DNA from: a bacterium SCSIO 12643
Lineage (GTDB): Bacteria > Bacteroidota > Bacteroidia > Flavobacteriales_G > Salibacteraceae
Direction: 5' to 3'
NCBI GenBank assembly: GCA_024398135.1
Contig: CP073750.1
Coordinates: forward strand, 1,860,001-1,924,000
DNA: 64,000 nt
The notes beneath the pieces are model-generated. The model saw nothing but the letters and a program-made list of their open reading frames with translations. It was not told where the DNA came from and made no database searches. The position numbers and the translations under genes are program-made. Shown piece by piece: positions 1-6,869 of this stretch. Position 1 is the stretch's first letter, and every line of letters begins with the position of its first letter.

Positions 1-76
1 TATACGGTAAATTAAATTTTAAGAGATTCTAATTCATATATTTACAAGAGTTTTCGAATCTATTAAAATTTATATT

Positions 77-529
77 ATGAGTCAAGAAGAAATTCTTCAA
101 CCCAAAACATTTACCGTTTGGAAGTATGTAATCGGTGGTTTTTTAGCTGGATTAATTACAGCGGCATTAAATAACATTATATTTTTCGTCATGCCATTAA
201 TACAAGAAATTGACTTTCCTCATAGTCTAGATGAAATGGCACTTACAATAGCATCATTCTTTCCGCCTATTTTAGCCTCAATATTTTACTTTATAGTATC
301 ATCAAAGAATTATTCTAAAGGAACGAAAGTATATCTGGCTATAATTGTAATAGCTTTTGCATTAAGTATAGTCGTACAATTTTTTCCCGAAAAATTAATA
401 GAATTAGGATTACTGGAGGCTGGTGATATTCCAGAGAATCTAGCTTTACTTACTGTACCATTTCACATTACAACGGCATTAGTAGCTTTAATATTTATTC
501 CAAAATTTGTTGGTTCTAAGGAAGATTAA
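77..529 (+). CDS. Four-helix inner-membrane protein of unknown function
   Basis: A 150-residue protein with four clear hydrophobic segments, near residues 17-38, 55-76, 84-104 and 125-145, and short charged ends, so it is an integral membrane protein with almost no soluble domain. The pattern resembles the DUF6069-type small membrane proteins, but that is a judgement from composition and length, not from a decisive motif. No catalytic or metal-binding residues stand out. It starts at an ATG preceded by a very A/T-rich leader with a near-consensus TATATTTA box about 40 bases upstream. The gene converges on the MORN protein with one base between the two stop codons. No function can be assigned. 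Confidence 0.7.
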   Translation: MSQEEILQPKTFTVWKYVIGGFLAGLITAALNNIIFFVMPLIQEIDFPHSLDEMALTIASFFPPILASIFYFIVSSKNYSKGTKVYLAIIVIAFALSIVVQFFPEKLIELGLLEAGDIPENLALLTVPFHITTALVALIFIPKFVGSKED

Positions 530-530
530 A

Positions 531-2072
531 TCAATCTTCCTCATTACCTAATATCTTTTTACCACTTAACCTTTCCGCTTTTCCATTTCGATACCTAACG
601 GTGAGTAATATCAGACCCGTTTCATCATATCGTTTCCAATCACCTATTTTCATACCCAGCTCATACTTTCCTTCCAACATTTTCCTTCCCGAAGGATAAT
701 AGTATGTGTGCTTTCCATTAGGTTCATCTTCCAAATATTCACCTTCAAAAGCCTTTTTACCAGTACTTTTATAAGTTCCAAGCCAAGGCCCATGCATCAT
801 ACCTTCTACATAATTACCTTTCTCAATATAATCACCGGTATTCACAACCCATTCACCTTCTTTTAATCCCTCAATATATTCACCTTGTTTTAAGATTTCT
901 CCTTCTTCATCATATTCCACCAATTCTCCATCTTCCTTACCGTTGATATATGTTTCTTCTCTTTTAGTCGCACCATTTTCATAATACCACACCCATAAAC
1001 CATGTGGTTTTCCACCCTTTCTATATTTACCTTTTTGTTCTAGTTTACCATTTGCATGATAAAACTTCCAGGGACCTATTCTTGCGCCATCTTTATACTC
1101 TCCCTCTCCGCGTAATTGACCATCGGTATAGTATTCCTTCCACTTACCTTGTTTTACGCCAGCAGAATCGATAATTCCCTCTCCAATTTTAATTCCGGCT
1201 TTATAGATAATAGTTTCTACAACAACCCCACCCGTATCATATTTTTTCCAAATACCATTTGGCTGAGATCCTAAATAGGTTTTCTCCCATTTAACACTGG
1301 CATTAGGATAAAATTCTCTGACGAGGTCTACTGCCATTAACTCAGCTGCATTTTCAACCACTTGTCCATTCACATATTTGATCGTACTCAGCTGTACTCC
1401 TTTTTTATCATACTCTCTGAAATAGCCATTCTTTAAACCATTTTTATATCTACCCTCAAGTTTCTTTATTTTGTCATCTGGTAGATCATCATAATACTCT
1501 ATCCATAAACCAACTTTCTCATTTTTAGAATTATACTTATTAATAGCCTGACTACTTTTAATCACGCCCTTCTCATACGTCATAATAGCTACAATTCTTC
1601 CATCTCTTCCATACTGATATCCTCGACCTTCTAATACACCATCTTTATAAGGCTTTTCAAATTCTGGTCTGGCCAAATCCTGAAAATAATCAAATGACTT
1701 TCCTTGTAGTGTATCATTTATATAAGTTGACTGAGTGATTAAAAATCCCTCCTCAGAATAAATAAATGATTTTCCACTTTTTTTAGAGTTTTCATAATTA
1801 ACCTTTTCTCTTAATAAACCATTTTCGTAATAGAAAAGCCAAATACTATCTAATTCATGAAATTTTCGATTTCCCTCTGATTTTAAAATTCCGCTTTCAT
1901 AATAGTTTTTCCAGAATCCTTCTGGTTTACCATCTTTAAAATATCCTTCAGAGGATTTCTGTCCATTTGGATAATAAAAAACATTATATCCATTTGGATC
2001 AATTGAATTTTGAGAAAAGGAATTAGAGAAACTCAAAATAGATGTTATAAACAGTATTATATATTTATACAT
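531..2072 (-). CDS. Secreted MORN-repeat protein
   Basis: A 513-residue protein with an N-terminal signal peptide (hydrophobic residues 4-20, cleavage probably after SFS-Q). The rest is an array of about 15 or more MORN-type repeats of the MORN_2 kind, with recurring G-x-W-x-x-Y/F, Y-x-x-G and E-G-x-Y patterns spaced about 20-25 residues apart, such as GKPEGFWKNYYESG and GEWVVNTGDY. Such repeats form long beta-hairpin solenoids and in Bacteroidota occur in exported proteins of unknown role; some short relatives are annotated as YwqK-like antitoxins. Nothing here indicates an enzyme. It faces a ~475-base gene-free stretch at its 5' side. The family assignment is firm, the role unknown. Confidence 0.85.
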   Translation of the reverse strand: MYKYIILFITSILSFSNSFSQNSIDPNGYNVFYYPNGQKSSEGYFKDGKPEGFWKNYYESGILKSEGNRKFHELDSIWLFYYENGLLREKVNYENSKKSGKSFIYSEEGFLITQSTYINDTLQGKSFDYFQDLARPEFEKPYKDGVLEGRGYQYGRDGRIVAIMTYEKGVIKSSQAINKYNSKNEKVGLWIEYYDDLPDDKIKKLEGRYKNGLKNGYFREYDKKGVQLSTIKYVNGQVVENAAELMAVDLVREFYPNASVKWEKTYLGSQPNGIWKKYDTGGVVVETIIYKAGIKIGEGIIDSAGVKQGKWKEYYTDGQLRGEGEYKDGARIGPWKFYHANGKLEQKGKYRKGGKPHGLWVWYYENGATKREETYINGKEDGELVEYDEEGEILKQGEYIEGLKEGEWVVNTGDYIEKGNYVEGMMHGPWLGTYKSTGKKAFEGEYLEDEPNGKHTYYYPSGRKMLEGKYELGMKIGDWKRYDETGLILLTVRYRNGKAERLSGKKILGNEED

Positions 2073-2547
2073 TCTTTTTTTAAAATTTTAAAACTAAACT
2101 ACTATTATTATTAGCCTGTTGATAATGTGGATAGATTTTGATCGAATTATTTTTTTAAAAAATTATCAGTCTATTTTCATCAGTTATGAACACGAATTTA
2201 ATATTAAATAAGTTGAAAATGAGTAAAAAAATAGGGTTGTTAACAATAGTGTTAATTTAATATTAACATGAAAACTTTTTGATTTTCTCTGTGTATGAAA
2301 ATCAAAATTGTTGTTAGTAACTATCCCAAATAAAATCTTCAAATTATTTTTATTATTAAACTGATTTTCGAATTGAATATTTGATTTTAAAATGCAAATT
2401 ATTTTTATCCAATCTTTACCAGCGTTATTAACATCCTACTCACGTTTTATTAACTTTTAATTAATATACACTCATTCACGAAGAAATAGGTGTTTATCAT
2501 GGGTAAAATCATAAAGTGTAACATTAAACTTTTATACTTTTGAACGC
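2073..2547. other. Gene-free A/T-rich divergent intergenic region
   Basis: About 475 bases between the start of the MORN gene and the start of rpiB without a credible reading frame. It is very A/T-rich and contains several TTAAC/GTTAA words (near 2237-2271, 2427-2432 and 2449-2455). Its right end carries the rpiB promoter box. I see no tRNA, strong hairpin or tandem repeat in it. Confidence 0.6.
2535..2542 (+). promoter_or_regulatory. TAnnTTTG -7 box of rpiB
   Basis: TACTTTTG matches the Bacteroidota -7 consensus TAnnTTTG and ends five bases before the rpiB ATG. No good TTG -33 element is visible at the usual distance. If this is the promoter, transcription would begin at or next to the start codon, giving a leaderless message. 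Confidence 0.45.
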
Positions 2548-2994
2548 ATGGAAATAGATAAAAAAAATATTGCAATAGGTTGTGATCATGCAGGTTATGA
2601 ACTTAAAAATAAAATCAAAAAAGATTTAATTAATAAAGGTTATTCAGTTAAGGACTTTGGAACAGATGGTCCGGAGTCCGTAGACTATCCGGATTATGTG
2701 CATCCATTAGCCTCAGCAATTGAAAATGGTGATCATGATTTAGGTATTGTAATATGCGGAAGTGGAAATGGTGTAAATTTAACTGTGAATAAGCACCAGG
2801 GAATTAGATCAGCTTTGTGTTGGGATGTGGAACTTGCTGAAATGGCTCGTTTACATAATGATGCAAATGTATTGGCTTTATCATCAAGATATGTAGACGA
2901 AGATGTTTCAATGAAGTGTGTAGATATCTTTTTGAATACGGAGTTTGAAGGAGGCCGTCACCAAAATAGGGTGAACAAAGTAGCATGTAGTTAA
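2548..2994 (+). CDS. rpiB: Ribose-5-phosphate isomerase B
   Basis: Interconverts ribose 5-phosphate and ribulose 5-phosphate in the non-oxidative pentose phosphate pathway, in the cytoplasm. The 148-residue length is normal for RpiB. The family signatures are all present: GCDHAGYE with D13-H14, the phosphate- and substrate-binding loop VICGSGNG with catalytic C70 as in the E. coli enzyme, and the RLHNDANVL segment with H103-N104 that assists ring opening. Sugar-phosphate isomerases of the RpiB/LacAB fold share these motifs, and the presence of C70 with H103 favours ribose 5-phosphate over galactose 6-phosphate. A small secreted protein follows 16 bases downstream in the same direction, probably co-transcribed. 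Confidence 0.95.
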   Translation: MEIDKKNIAIGCDHAGYELKNKIKKDLINKGYSVKDFGTDGPESVDYPDYVHPLASAIENGDHDLGIVICGSGNGVNLTVNKHQGIRSALCWDVELAEMARLHNDANVLALSSRYVDEDVSMKCVDIFLNTEFEGGRHQNRVNKVACS

Positions 2995-3010
2995 TCTTAA
3001 TAATATCAAT

Positions 3011-3505
3011 ATGAAAAAAGTTGTAGTAACACTTATTAGCCTACTATTACTCAATTTTGGATTTTCGCAAACCTTGATTGATTATACAGAATTAAAGAAT
3101 ATTTTACCTGAAGAGATAATGGGATATACTCTGAATGGTAAAAAAGAAGGTGCCACGATGAAAATGGAAGGGATGAGTATGTCAAACGCTTCAGCATCTT
3201 ATATTAAAGATGATAATAGTATTGACATTGTTATCATGGATTATCTGAATTCGGATGAAATGTTTTCTAGTTCTGCAGCAATGGTAAAAGCGGGTATTAG
3301 TTATGAATCTGATGAAGGTTTTGCCCGAACTTTAACTCTAGATGGTAAAATGGGATATATTGCTGGTGATCATGGGTCAAAAAGCACTACACTTATTCTT
3401 ATTTGGGATGAACGTTTCGTGTTAAATATTACAATAAGCGGAATGGTAGATGAAGATACGGTAAAGTCTATTTATTCTAAATTAGATTTAAGCACGCTTA
3501 AATAA
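3011..3505 (+). CDS. Small secreted protein of unknown function
   Basis: A 164-residue protein with a typical signal peptide (MKKVVVTLISLLLLNFGFSQ, cleavage probably before the Q or just after). The mature part is methionine-rich near residues 48-62 and otherwise looks like a small alpha/beta domain. It has no cysteine, no lipobox, no sorting domain and no motif I recognise. It lies 16 bases after rpiB and ends at a strong hairpin terminator, so the two genes probably form one transcript, although a functional link with sugar metabolism is not evident. It would be periplasmic or released. Confidence 0.75.
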   Translation: MKKVVVTLISLLLLNFGFSQTLIDYTELKNILPEEIMGYTLNGKKEGATMKMEGMSMSNASASYIKDDNSIDIVIMDYLNSDEMFSSSAAMVKAGISYESDEGFARTLTLDGKMGYIAGDHGSKSTTLILIWDERFVLNITISGMVDEDTVKSIYSKLDLSTLK

Positions 3506-3528
3506 GAAAACAACAAATGATATTTAAA

Positions 3529-3560
3529 GAGGAGTAATCACCAGATTACTCCTCTTTTTT
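3529..3560. terminator. Bidirectional hairpin terminator
   Basis: A perfect 11-base stem, GAGGAGTAATC with GATTACTCCTC, and a 4-base loop, followed by T6. It sits between two convergent genes (the small secreted protein and the PfkB kinase) and could serve both. Confidence 0.85.
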
Positions 3561-3563
3561 ATT

Positions 3564-4487
3564 TTATGCTAATGTGATATCAAATTGAACGAGATCAACA
3601 AATTGTTGAACTCTGGAATTGATTTCTTCATCAGATAGATTTTCAATTCGGATAGATCCAAATTTCTCAACACAGAACGAAGCCATTGCTGATCCATAGA
3701 TAATTGCTCTTTTCATATTATCAAAAGAGATATTACCTGTTTGAGCCAAATAACCCACAAATCCTCCAGCAAAAGTGTCTCCTGCTCCTGTTGGATCAAA
3801 AACTTCTTCTAATGGTAGGGCAGGGGCAAAGAACACTTCATTTTCATTAAATAATAATGCACCGTGTTCGCCTTTTTTTATAATCAAAAAGCGTGGACCC
3901 ATACTAATGATTTTTTGAGCTGCCTTCACTAAAGAATATTCACCTGAAAGTTGTCTGGCTTCTTCGTCATTTATAGTTAATACATCAATTTTTGATATCA
4001 CATTATCTAAATCTTCACGGGCAATATCCATCCAGAAGTTCATAGTATCCAAAACAACTAATTTTGGTCTGGTAGGCATCTGATCAATTACACTTAATTG
4101 AACATCCGGAGATAGATTTCCCAACATTAGAATATCTACATTTTTAAATGATTCAGGTACTACCGGTTTAAAATGCTCCAAAACATTTAATTCGGTAACC
4201 AAGGTATCTCTGGAATTCATATCATTATGATATTTTCCGGACCAAAAGAAAGACTTTTCACCCTGTTTTATTTCTAAACCTTCCGTATCAATATTCTTTT
4301 TATGGAATAGATCAATATATTCCTGAGGAAAATCATCTCCAATTACAGATACAATTCCAAGGTCTTTTGTAAAGTAAGAAGAAGTCAAACTTATGTATGT
4401 TCCGGCACCTCCAACAATTTTATCACTTTTTCCAAATGGTGTTTCAATTTGGTCAAATGCAACAGAACCAACGACTAATAAACTCAT
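3564..4487 (-). CDS. PfkB-family carbohydrate kinase (ribokinase-like)
   Basis: An ATP-dependent kinase of the ribokinase/PfkB superfamily that phosphorylates a sugar or nucleoside, in the cytoplasm. The 307-residue length fits. The N-terminal substrate-side motif VGGAGTYIS is present, and the C-terminal signature DPTGAGDTFAGGF (near residue 240) carries the catalytic aspartate and the anion hole. The region with LTINDEEARQLSG is typical of the family's ATP lobe. The substrate cannot be read from the sequence; close Bacteroidota relatives are usually annotated only as PfkB or sugar kinase. The start is taken at the ATG at 4487; an in-frame TTG one codon upstream is less likely. It is a single-gene unit between the terminator and its own promoter box. 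Confidence 0.9.
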   Translation of the reverse strand: MSLLVVGSVAFDQIETPFGKSDKIVGGAGTYISLTSSYFTKDLGIVSVIGDDFPQEYIDLFHKKNIDTEGLEIKQGEKSFFWSGKYHNDMNSRDTLVTELNVLEHFKPVVPESFKNVDILMLGNLSPDVQLSVIDQMPTRPKLVVLDTMNFWMDIAREDLDNVISKIDVLTINDEEARQLSGEYSLVKAAQKIISMGPRFLIIKKGEHGALLFNENEVFFAPALPLEEVFDPTGAGDTFAGGFVGYLAQTGNISFDNMKRAIIYGSAMASFCVEKFGSIRIENLSDEEINSRVQQFVDLVQFDITLA

Positions 4488-4513
4488 CAAATTTTTATTT
4501 TAAATTTTTTTTA

Positions 4514-4521
4514 CAAATGTA
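4514..4521 (-). promoter_or_regulatory. TAnnTTTG -7 box of the PfkB kinase gene
   Basis: On the minus strand the sequence reads TACATTTG, a full match to the consensus, about 26 bases before the ATG at 4487. No clear TTG element is seen upstream, so the promoter is probable but not complete. Confidence 0.45.
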
Positions 4522-4593
4522 TTGCATAGATTATAAAATATGCATAATATTGCCCCCCGATTTGAGAGAGATACTTTTTCAAATCCTGAGCAT

Positions 4594-4667
4594 TCCTCCA
4601 TAGCTCAGTTGGTTAGAGCACCTGACTGTTAATCAGGGTGTCCCTGGTTCAAGTCCAGGTGGGGGAG
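4594..4667 (+). tRNA. tRNA-Asn (anticodon GTT)
   Basis: A complete 74-base cloverleaf. The 7-pair acceptor stem is TCCTCCA with TGGGGGA (one G-T pair), the D arm has GCTC/GAGC, the anticodon stem CCTGA/TCAGG encloses loop CTGTTAA with anticodon GTT at 4628-4630, and the T arm is CCTGG-TTCAAGT-CCAGG. CCA is not encoded. It is followed at once by a terminator and then by the accessory region, a classic position for foreign DNA, but no duplicate of the tRNA 3' end was found on the far side. Confidence 0.96.
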
Positions 4668-4671
4668 CAGG

Positions 4672-4703
4672 AAGCCTTCATAGCAATATGAAGGCTTTTT
4701 TTA
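4672..4703 (+). terminator. Terminator of the tRNA-Asn transcript
   Basis: A perfect 10-base stem, AAGCCTTCAT with ATGAAGGCTT, with a 6-base loop, running into a T tract. It starts four bases after the tRNA. Confidence 0.85.
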
Positions 4704-4732
4704 TGCTTTAAAATCTGAAGGTAAATTGCGCG

Positions 4733-4880
4733 CAGCGCAACCCACGGATTAGTTGAACAAAAGTAGTCCAATATTGGTATTTTGTTTAAAATGAGTGTTT
4801 TGTGGTCTTAACTATTGACTACTAATTATAACGGTACTTTTTACTTGATTTATAAATGCTAGGTTGTTAATCAGAACAAA
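4733..4880 (+). repeat. Cassette repeat, copy A
   Basis: Starts with CAGCGCAACCCACGGATTAG (4733-4752), overlapped on its left by a hairpin-forming TTGCGC-GCA-GCGCAA. After a 15-base spacer comes the palindrome CCAATATTGG (4768-4777), and then a stretch related to copy B up to the word ATGGCTAGAAAAGAG at 4880. It lies 30 bases after the tRNA terminator. The 20-base core is identical to that of copy B, and similarity continues for at least about 80 bases. Confidence 0.75.
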
Positions 4881-4933
4881 TGGCTAGAAAAGAGAGAGTG
4901 AATCAGATGAAATCAGATGTATTACCCACCTAA
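4880..4933 (+). pseudogene. Orphan 5' head of a small gene, cut at the transposase
   Basis: An ATG at 4880 opens a 17-codon frame beginning M-A-R-K-E-R. At the matching place downstream of repeat copy B a similar head (A-S-K-K-E-D, with ATA in place of ATG) precedes the membrane protein at 9108. The frame stops at 4931-4933, inside the 3' end of the transposase gene. The simplest reading is that repeat copy A once preceded a full gene of this kind and that the transposase insertion removed the rest. This rests on a short match and is tentative. Confidence 0.3.
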
Positions 4934-6183
4934 ATTGGACATTTACCACAGCTAAAAGATAGATTTTCTATTCTTCGAGTTATTCTAGCTAGTTTTTGGT
5001 TATAAGAAGGTGTTTCAAATTCCAAATTAAAGACTTCAACAGGGATTAAACCATTTAAGCTACCATTGGGTCGGATGGTATTGATTTCGTTGATTATAGA
5101 AGGTAAAAGTTCATTAGGATCAGCTTTACCAGTTTTTCTAAGGATAGGTCTTAAGTAGTATTTTTTTATCGTTTGATTTGTAGCTTCCACCATAGAGTTG
5201 GAGAACCTGATATCTATCAATGATCTTAATTTAGATATGGATAATTGATTCATTTCAATGGCTTGTTGAATTTGATTTTCAGAACCACCATCTACTACTA
5301 ATTTGATAGGTTGACTTAGTGGTGAAATTACATTTTTATAAGCGTTCATCAGGTTTTCAAACATTAATTCAGCAGATAGTTTTTCAGAGACTTTCCAGGA
5401 AAGGATCATTCTGGAAAAATTATCTATTACGAGGTAGATGTGATATCGTTTTCCATTGTTATCCCATTTAGTCACATCCGCATGCCAGTATTCATTAAGA
5501 AAAGAAGCTTTCAATCCTTCCTTTCTACGTTTCTTTTTGATCCATCTACGAGTTAAACCTAATAGTCGCGTATATTTATAAAATGTAGACTCAGAAAATT
5601 GAAAAGCACCTGTTCTAATTCCATAATAATAAATAGAGATGGCAGGCCAATGATTAAAATTAGGATTTAACATTAAAGATTTTAGTCGACCAATTTCGAC
5701 ATAAGAAAGTTGCAAAGGATTGGCTCGAAAACAAAATTGAGAAACAGATTCTAAGCATTCATATTTTACTTGATGGATATATCCTTGAAGTGTCGTTCTT
5801 TTTAAACCAAGTAATCGTGCAATTTTATTATGATTGATATACTGCTTAAGGTATAGCGTGAAATCGGCTACTTTTTCAAGGCTTTGTTTCATGATTTTAA
5901 AGTGCTGACCAGAGGAGATGTATTGAGAAATAAGAAATATATTTATTTTGAATAGCACCCGAAGACTTCTTTTTTGCTGTTGATTTTCGAGAGCAAGTTG
6001 AAGCATATCAGAGTGCTTTTCAACTTTATCACACCAATCGGAACCAATATATTTTTGATCTTTTTTATTACTCCAACGTTTTTTATTGCTGGGTGGAATC
6101 AAGCGATCAATTTCATTAGGGACATAAGCTTCTAAATGATATAGGTTTTTTAACCGGGTATCATAAGTATTGTAAAGATTCAT
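4930..6183 (-). CDS. DDE-type integrase/transposase (rve domain)
   Basis: A 417-residue DNA transposase of the retroviral-integrase fold. The N-terminal 110 residues are unlike classical IS3 OrfB. A helix-turn-helix follows near residues 115-140 (HNKIARLLGLKRTTLQGYI). The catalytic core carries D236 (YWHADVTKW), D298 (LVVDGGSEN) and E333 (NSMVEATNQTIKKYY), the complete DDE triad, so the protein looks active. The C-terminus ends in a CGKCPI tail with two cysteines. I could not find convincing terminal inverted repeats or a target duplication, so the ends of the element are unknown. Similar stand-alone DDE proteins are common in Bacteroidota, often beside RHS genes. The gene start is the ATG at 6183. 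Confidence 0.88.
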   Translation of the reverse strand: MNLYNTYDTRLKNLYHLEAYVPNEIDRLIPPSNKKRWSNKKDQKYIGSDWCDKVEKHSDMLQLALENQQQKRSLRVLFKINIFLISQYISSGQHFKIMKQSLEKVADFTLYLKQYINHNKIARLLGLKRTTLQGYIHQVKYECLESVSQFCFRANPLQLSYVEIGRLKSLMLNPNFNHWPAISIYYYGIRTGAFQFSESTFYKYTRLLGLTRRWIKKKRRKEGLKASFLNEYWHADVTKWDNNGKRYHIYLVIDNFSRMILSWKVSEKLSAELMFENLMNAYKNVISPLSQPIKLVVDGGSENQIQQAIEMNQLSISKLRSLIDIRFSNSMVEATNQTIKKYYLRPILRKTGKADPNELLPSIINEINTIRPNGSLNGLIPVEVFNLEFETPSYNQKLARITRRIENLSFSCGKCPI

Positions 6184-6192
6184 TAATAAGGG

Positions 6193-6227
6193 TATCTTTG
6201 ATTAGGTTTTAGATATATCTAAAGATA
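6193..6227. promoter_or_regulatory. Palindromic operator of the toxin/antitoxin pair
   Basis: A perfect 16-base palindrome TTTAGATATATCTAAA (6208-6223) lies 19 bases before the antitoxin ATG. A further pair of matching words, TATCTTT (6193) and AAAGATA (6221), surrounds and overlaps it. Type II antitoxins usually repress their own promoter by binding such palindromes. A one-mismatch copy lies just downstream of the toxin at 6807-6822. Confidence 0.5.
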
Positions 6228-6241
6228 AAATTTAAGAAATT

Positions 6242-6481
6242 ATGGATATTCAAGCAGCAAAGTTACTTTTAGTAGAGAAAATATTAAATGTTAGAACTGA
6301 AGAAGTCATAGAAAAGCTGAATAAGATTTTAGATAAAGAAATAATAGTAGGTTATACTACAGAAGGTAAGCCGTTAACCAAGAAAGCATATAATAAACGG
6401 TTAAAAAAAGCAGAAGCACAAATAGCGTCTGGGAATTATCTTACTCAAGAAGAATTAGAGAAAGAATCAGAAAACTGGTAA
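6242..6481 (+). CDS. Putative antitoxin of a type II toxin/antitoxin pair
   Basis: A 79-residue, mostly helical and charged protein. The N-terminal part (AAKLLLVEKILNV, then EEVIEKLNKILD) could dimerise, and the C-terminal part (residues 45-79) is lysine- and glutamate-rich with the SGNYLTQEELEKE tail often seen in antitoxins that wrap around ParE/RelE toxins. No known DNA-binding fold is obvious. The assignment rests on size, the 1-base overlap of its stop codon with the toxin start (TAATG), and the palindrome upstream. In Bacteroidota such small proteins paired with a ParE-like toxin are common. Confidence 0.72.
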   Translation: MDIQAAKLLLVEKILNVRTEEVIEKLNKILDKEIIVGYTTEGKPLTKKAYNKRLKKAEAQIASGNYLTQEELEKESENW

Positions 6482-6774
6482 TGGGAGAGCTTAAAATAAT
6501 TTGGTCAAAACAAGCTCAAGAAGCTGTCAAAAGTATTTATGATTACTATAAAGACAAATCTTTGCAAGGAGCAAAGAATGTGAAAAGAGATATTTTACAA
6601 AGTCCCAAGAATATAAGTTACTCTAAACAATATCAAGTAGATGAAATCAACCCTAAATATCGCAGAATAGTAGTGCGTGATTACAAGGTTTTGTACAATG
6701 AAAATAACAATGTCATTGAAATAATGGATGTAATAAGTACGTTACAATCACCAGAAATCCTGAAGAATAAATAA
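6481..6774 (+). CDS. ParE/RelE-family toxin
   Basis: A 97-residue protein of the RelE/ParE fold. The N-terminal strand LKIIWSKQAQEAVKSIYDYY is the usual beta-strand plus helix of the ParE group, and the C-terminal part has KYRRIVVRDYKVLYNENNN, in which R-x-x-V-x-x-Y-K-V-x-Y is the family signature of the C-terminal strands, followed by a short IEIMDVIST strand. Toxins of this kind either cleave mRNA on the ribosome or poison gyrase. The residues here look more like ParE, so gyrase is the likelier target, but this cannot be settled by eye. It overlaps the antitoxin by one base, which supports translational coupling. Confidence 0.82.
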   Translation: MGELKIIWSKQAQEAVKSIYDYYKDKSLQGAKNVKRDILQSPKNISYSKQYQVDEINPKYRRIVVRDYKVLYNENNNVIEIMDVISTLQSPEILKNK

Positions 6775-6785
6775 CTTAAAAAATT

Positions 6786-6822
6786 TTTGGATCCGTTTGG
6801 ATACAATTTGGATATATCTAAA
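6786..6822. repeat. Three phased TTTGGAT words plus operator-like palindrome
   Basis: TTTGGAT occurs at 6786, 6796 and 6807, spaced 10 and 11 bases, which is one DNA helix turn. The last word is part of TTTGGATATATCTAAA (6807-6822), which differs at one position from the palindrome in front of the antitoxin gene. The array lies between the toxin stop codon and the RHS gene and could be a second binding site for the antitoxin. Confidence 0.4.
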
Positions 6823-6869
6823 AACTAACAAAAGAGTGATGGAATAAGTTATAGTTTTATGGCAACCAA

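Noticed and set aside
4900-6240. Terminal inverted repeats of the transposase element
   Set aside because: I compared the sequences just outside both ends of the gene. Only short chance matches were seen, so no element borders are given.
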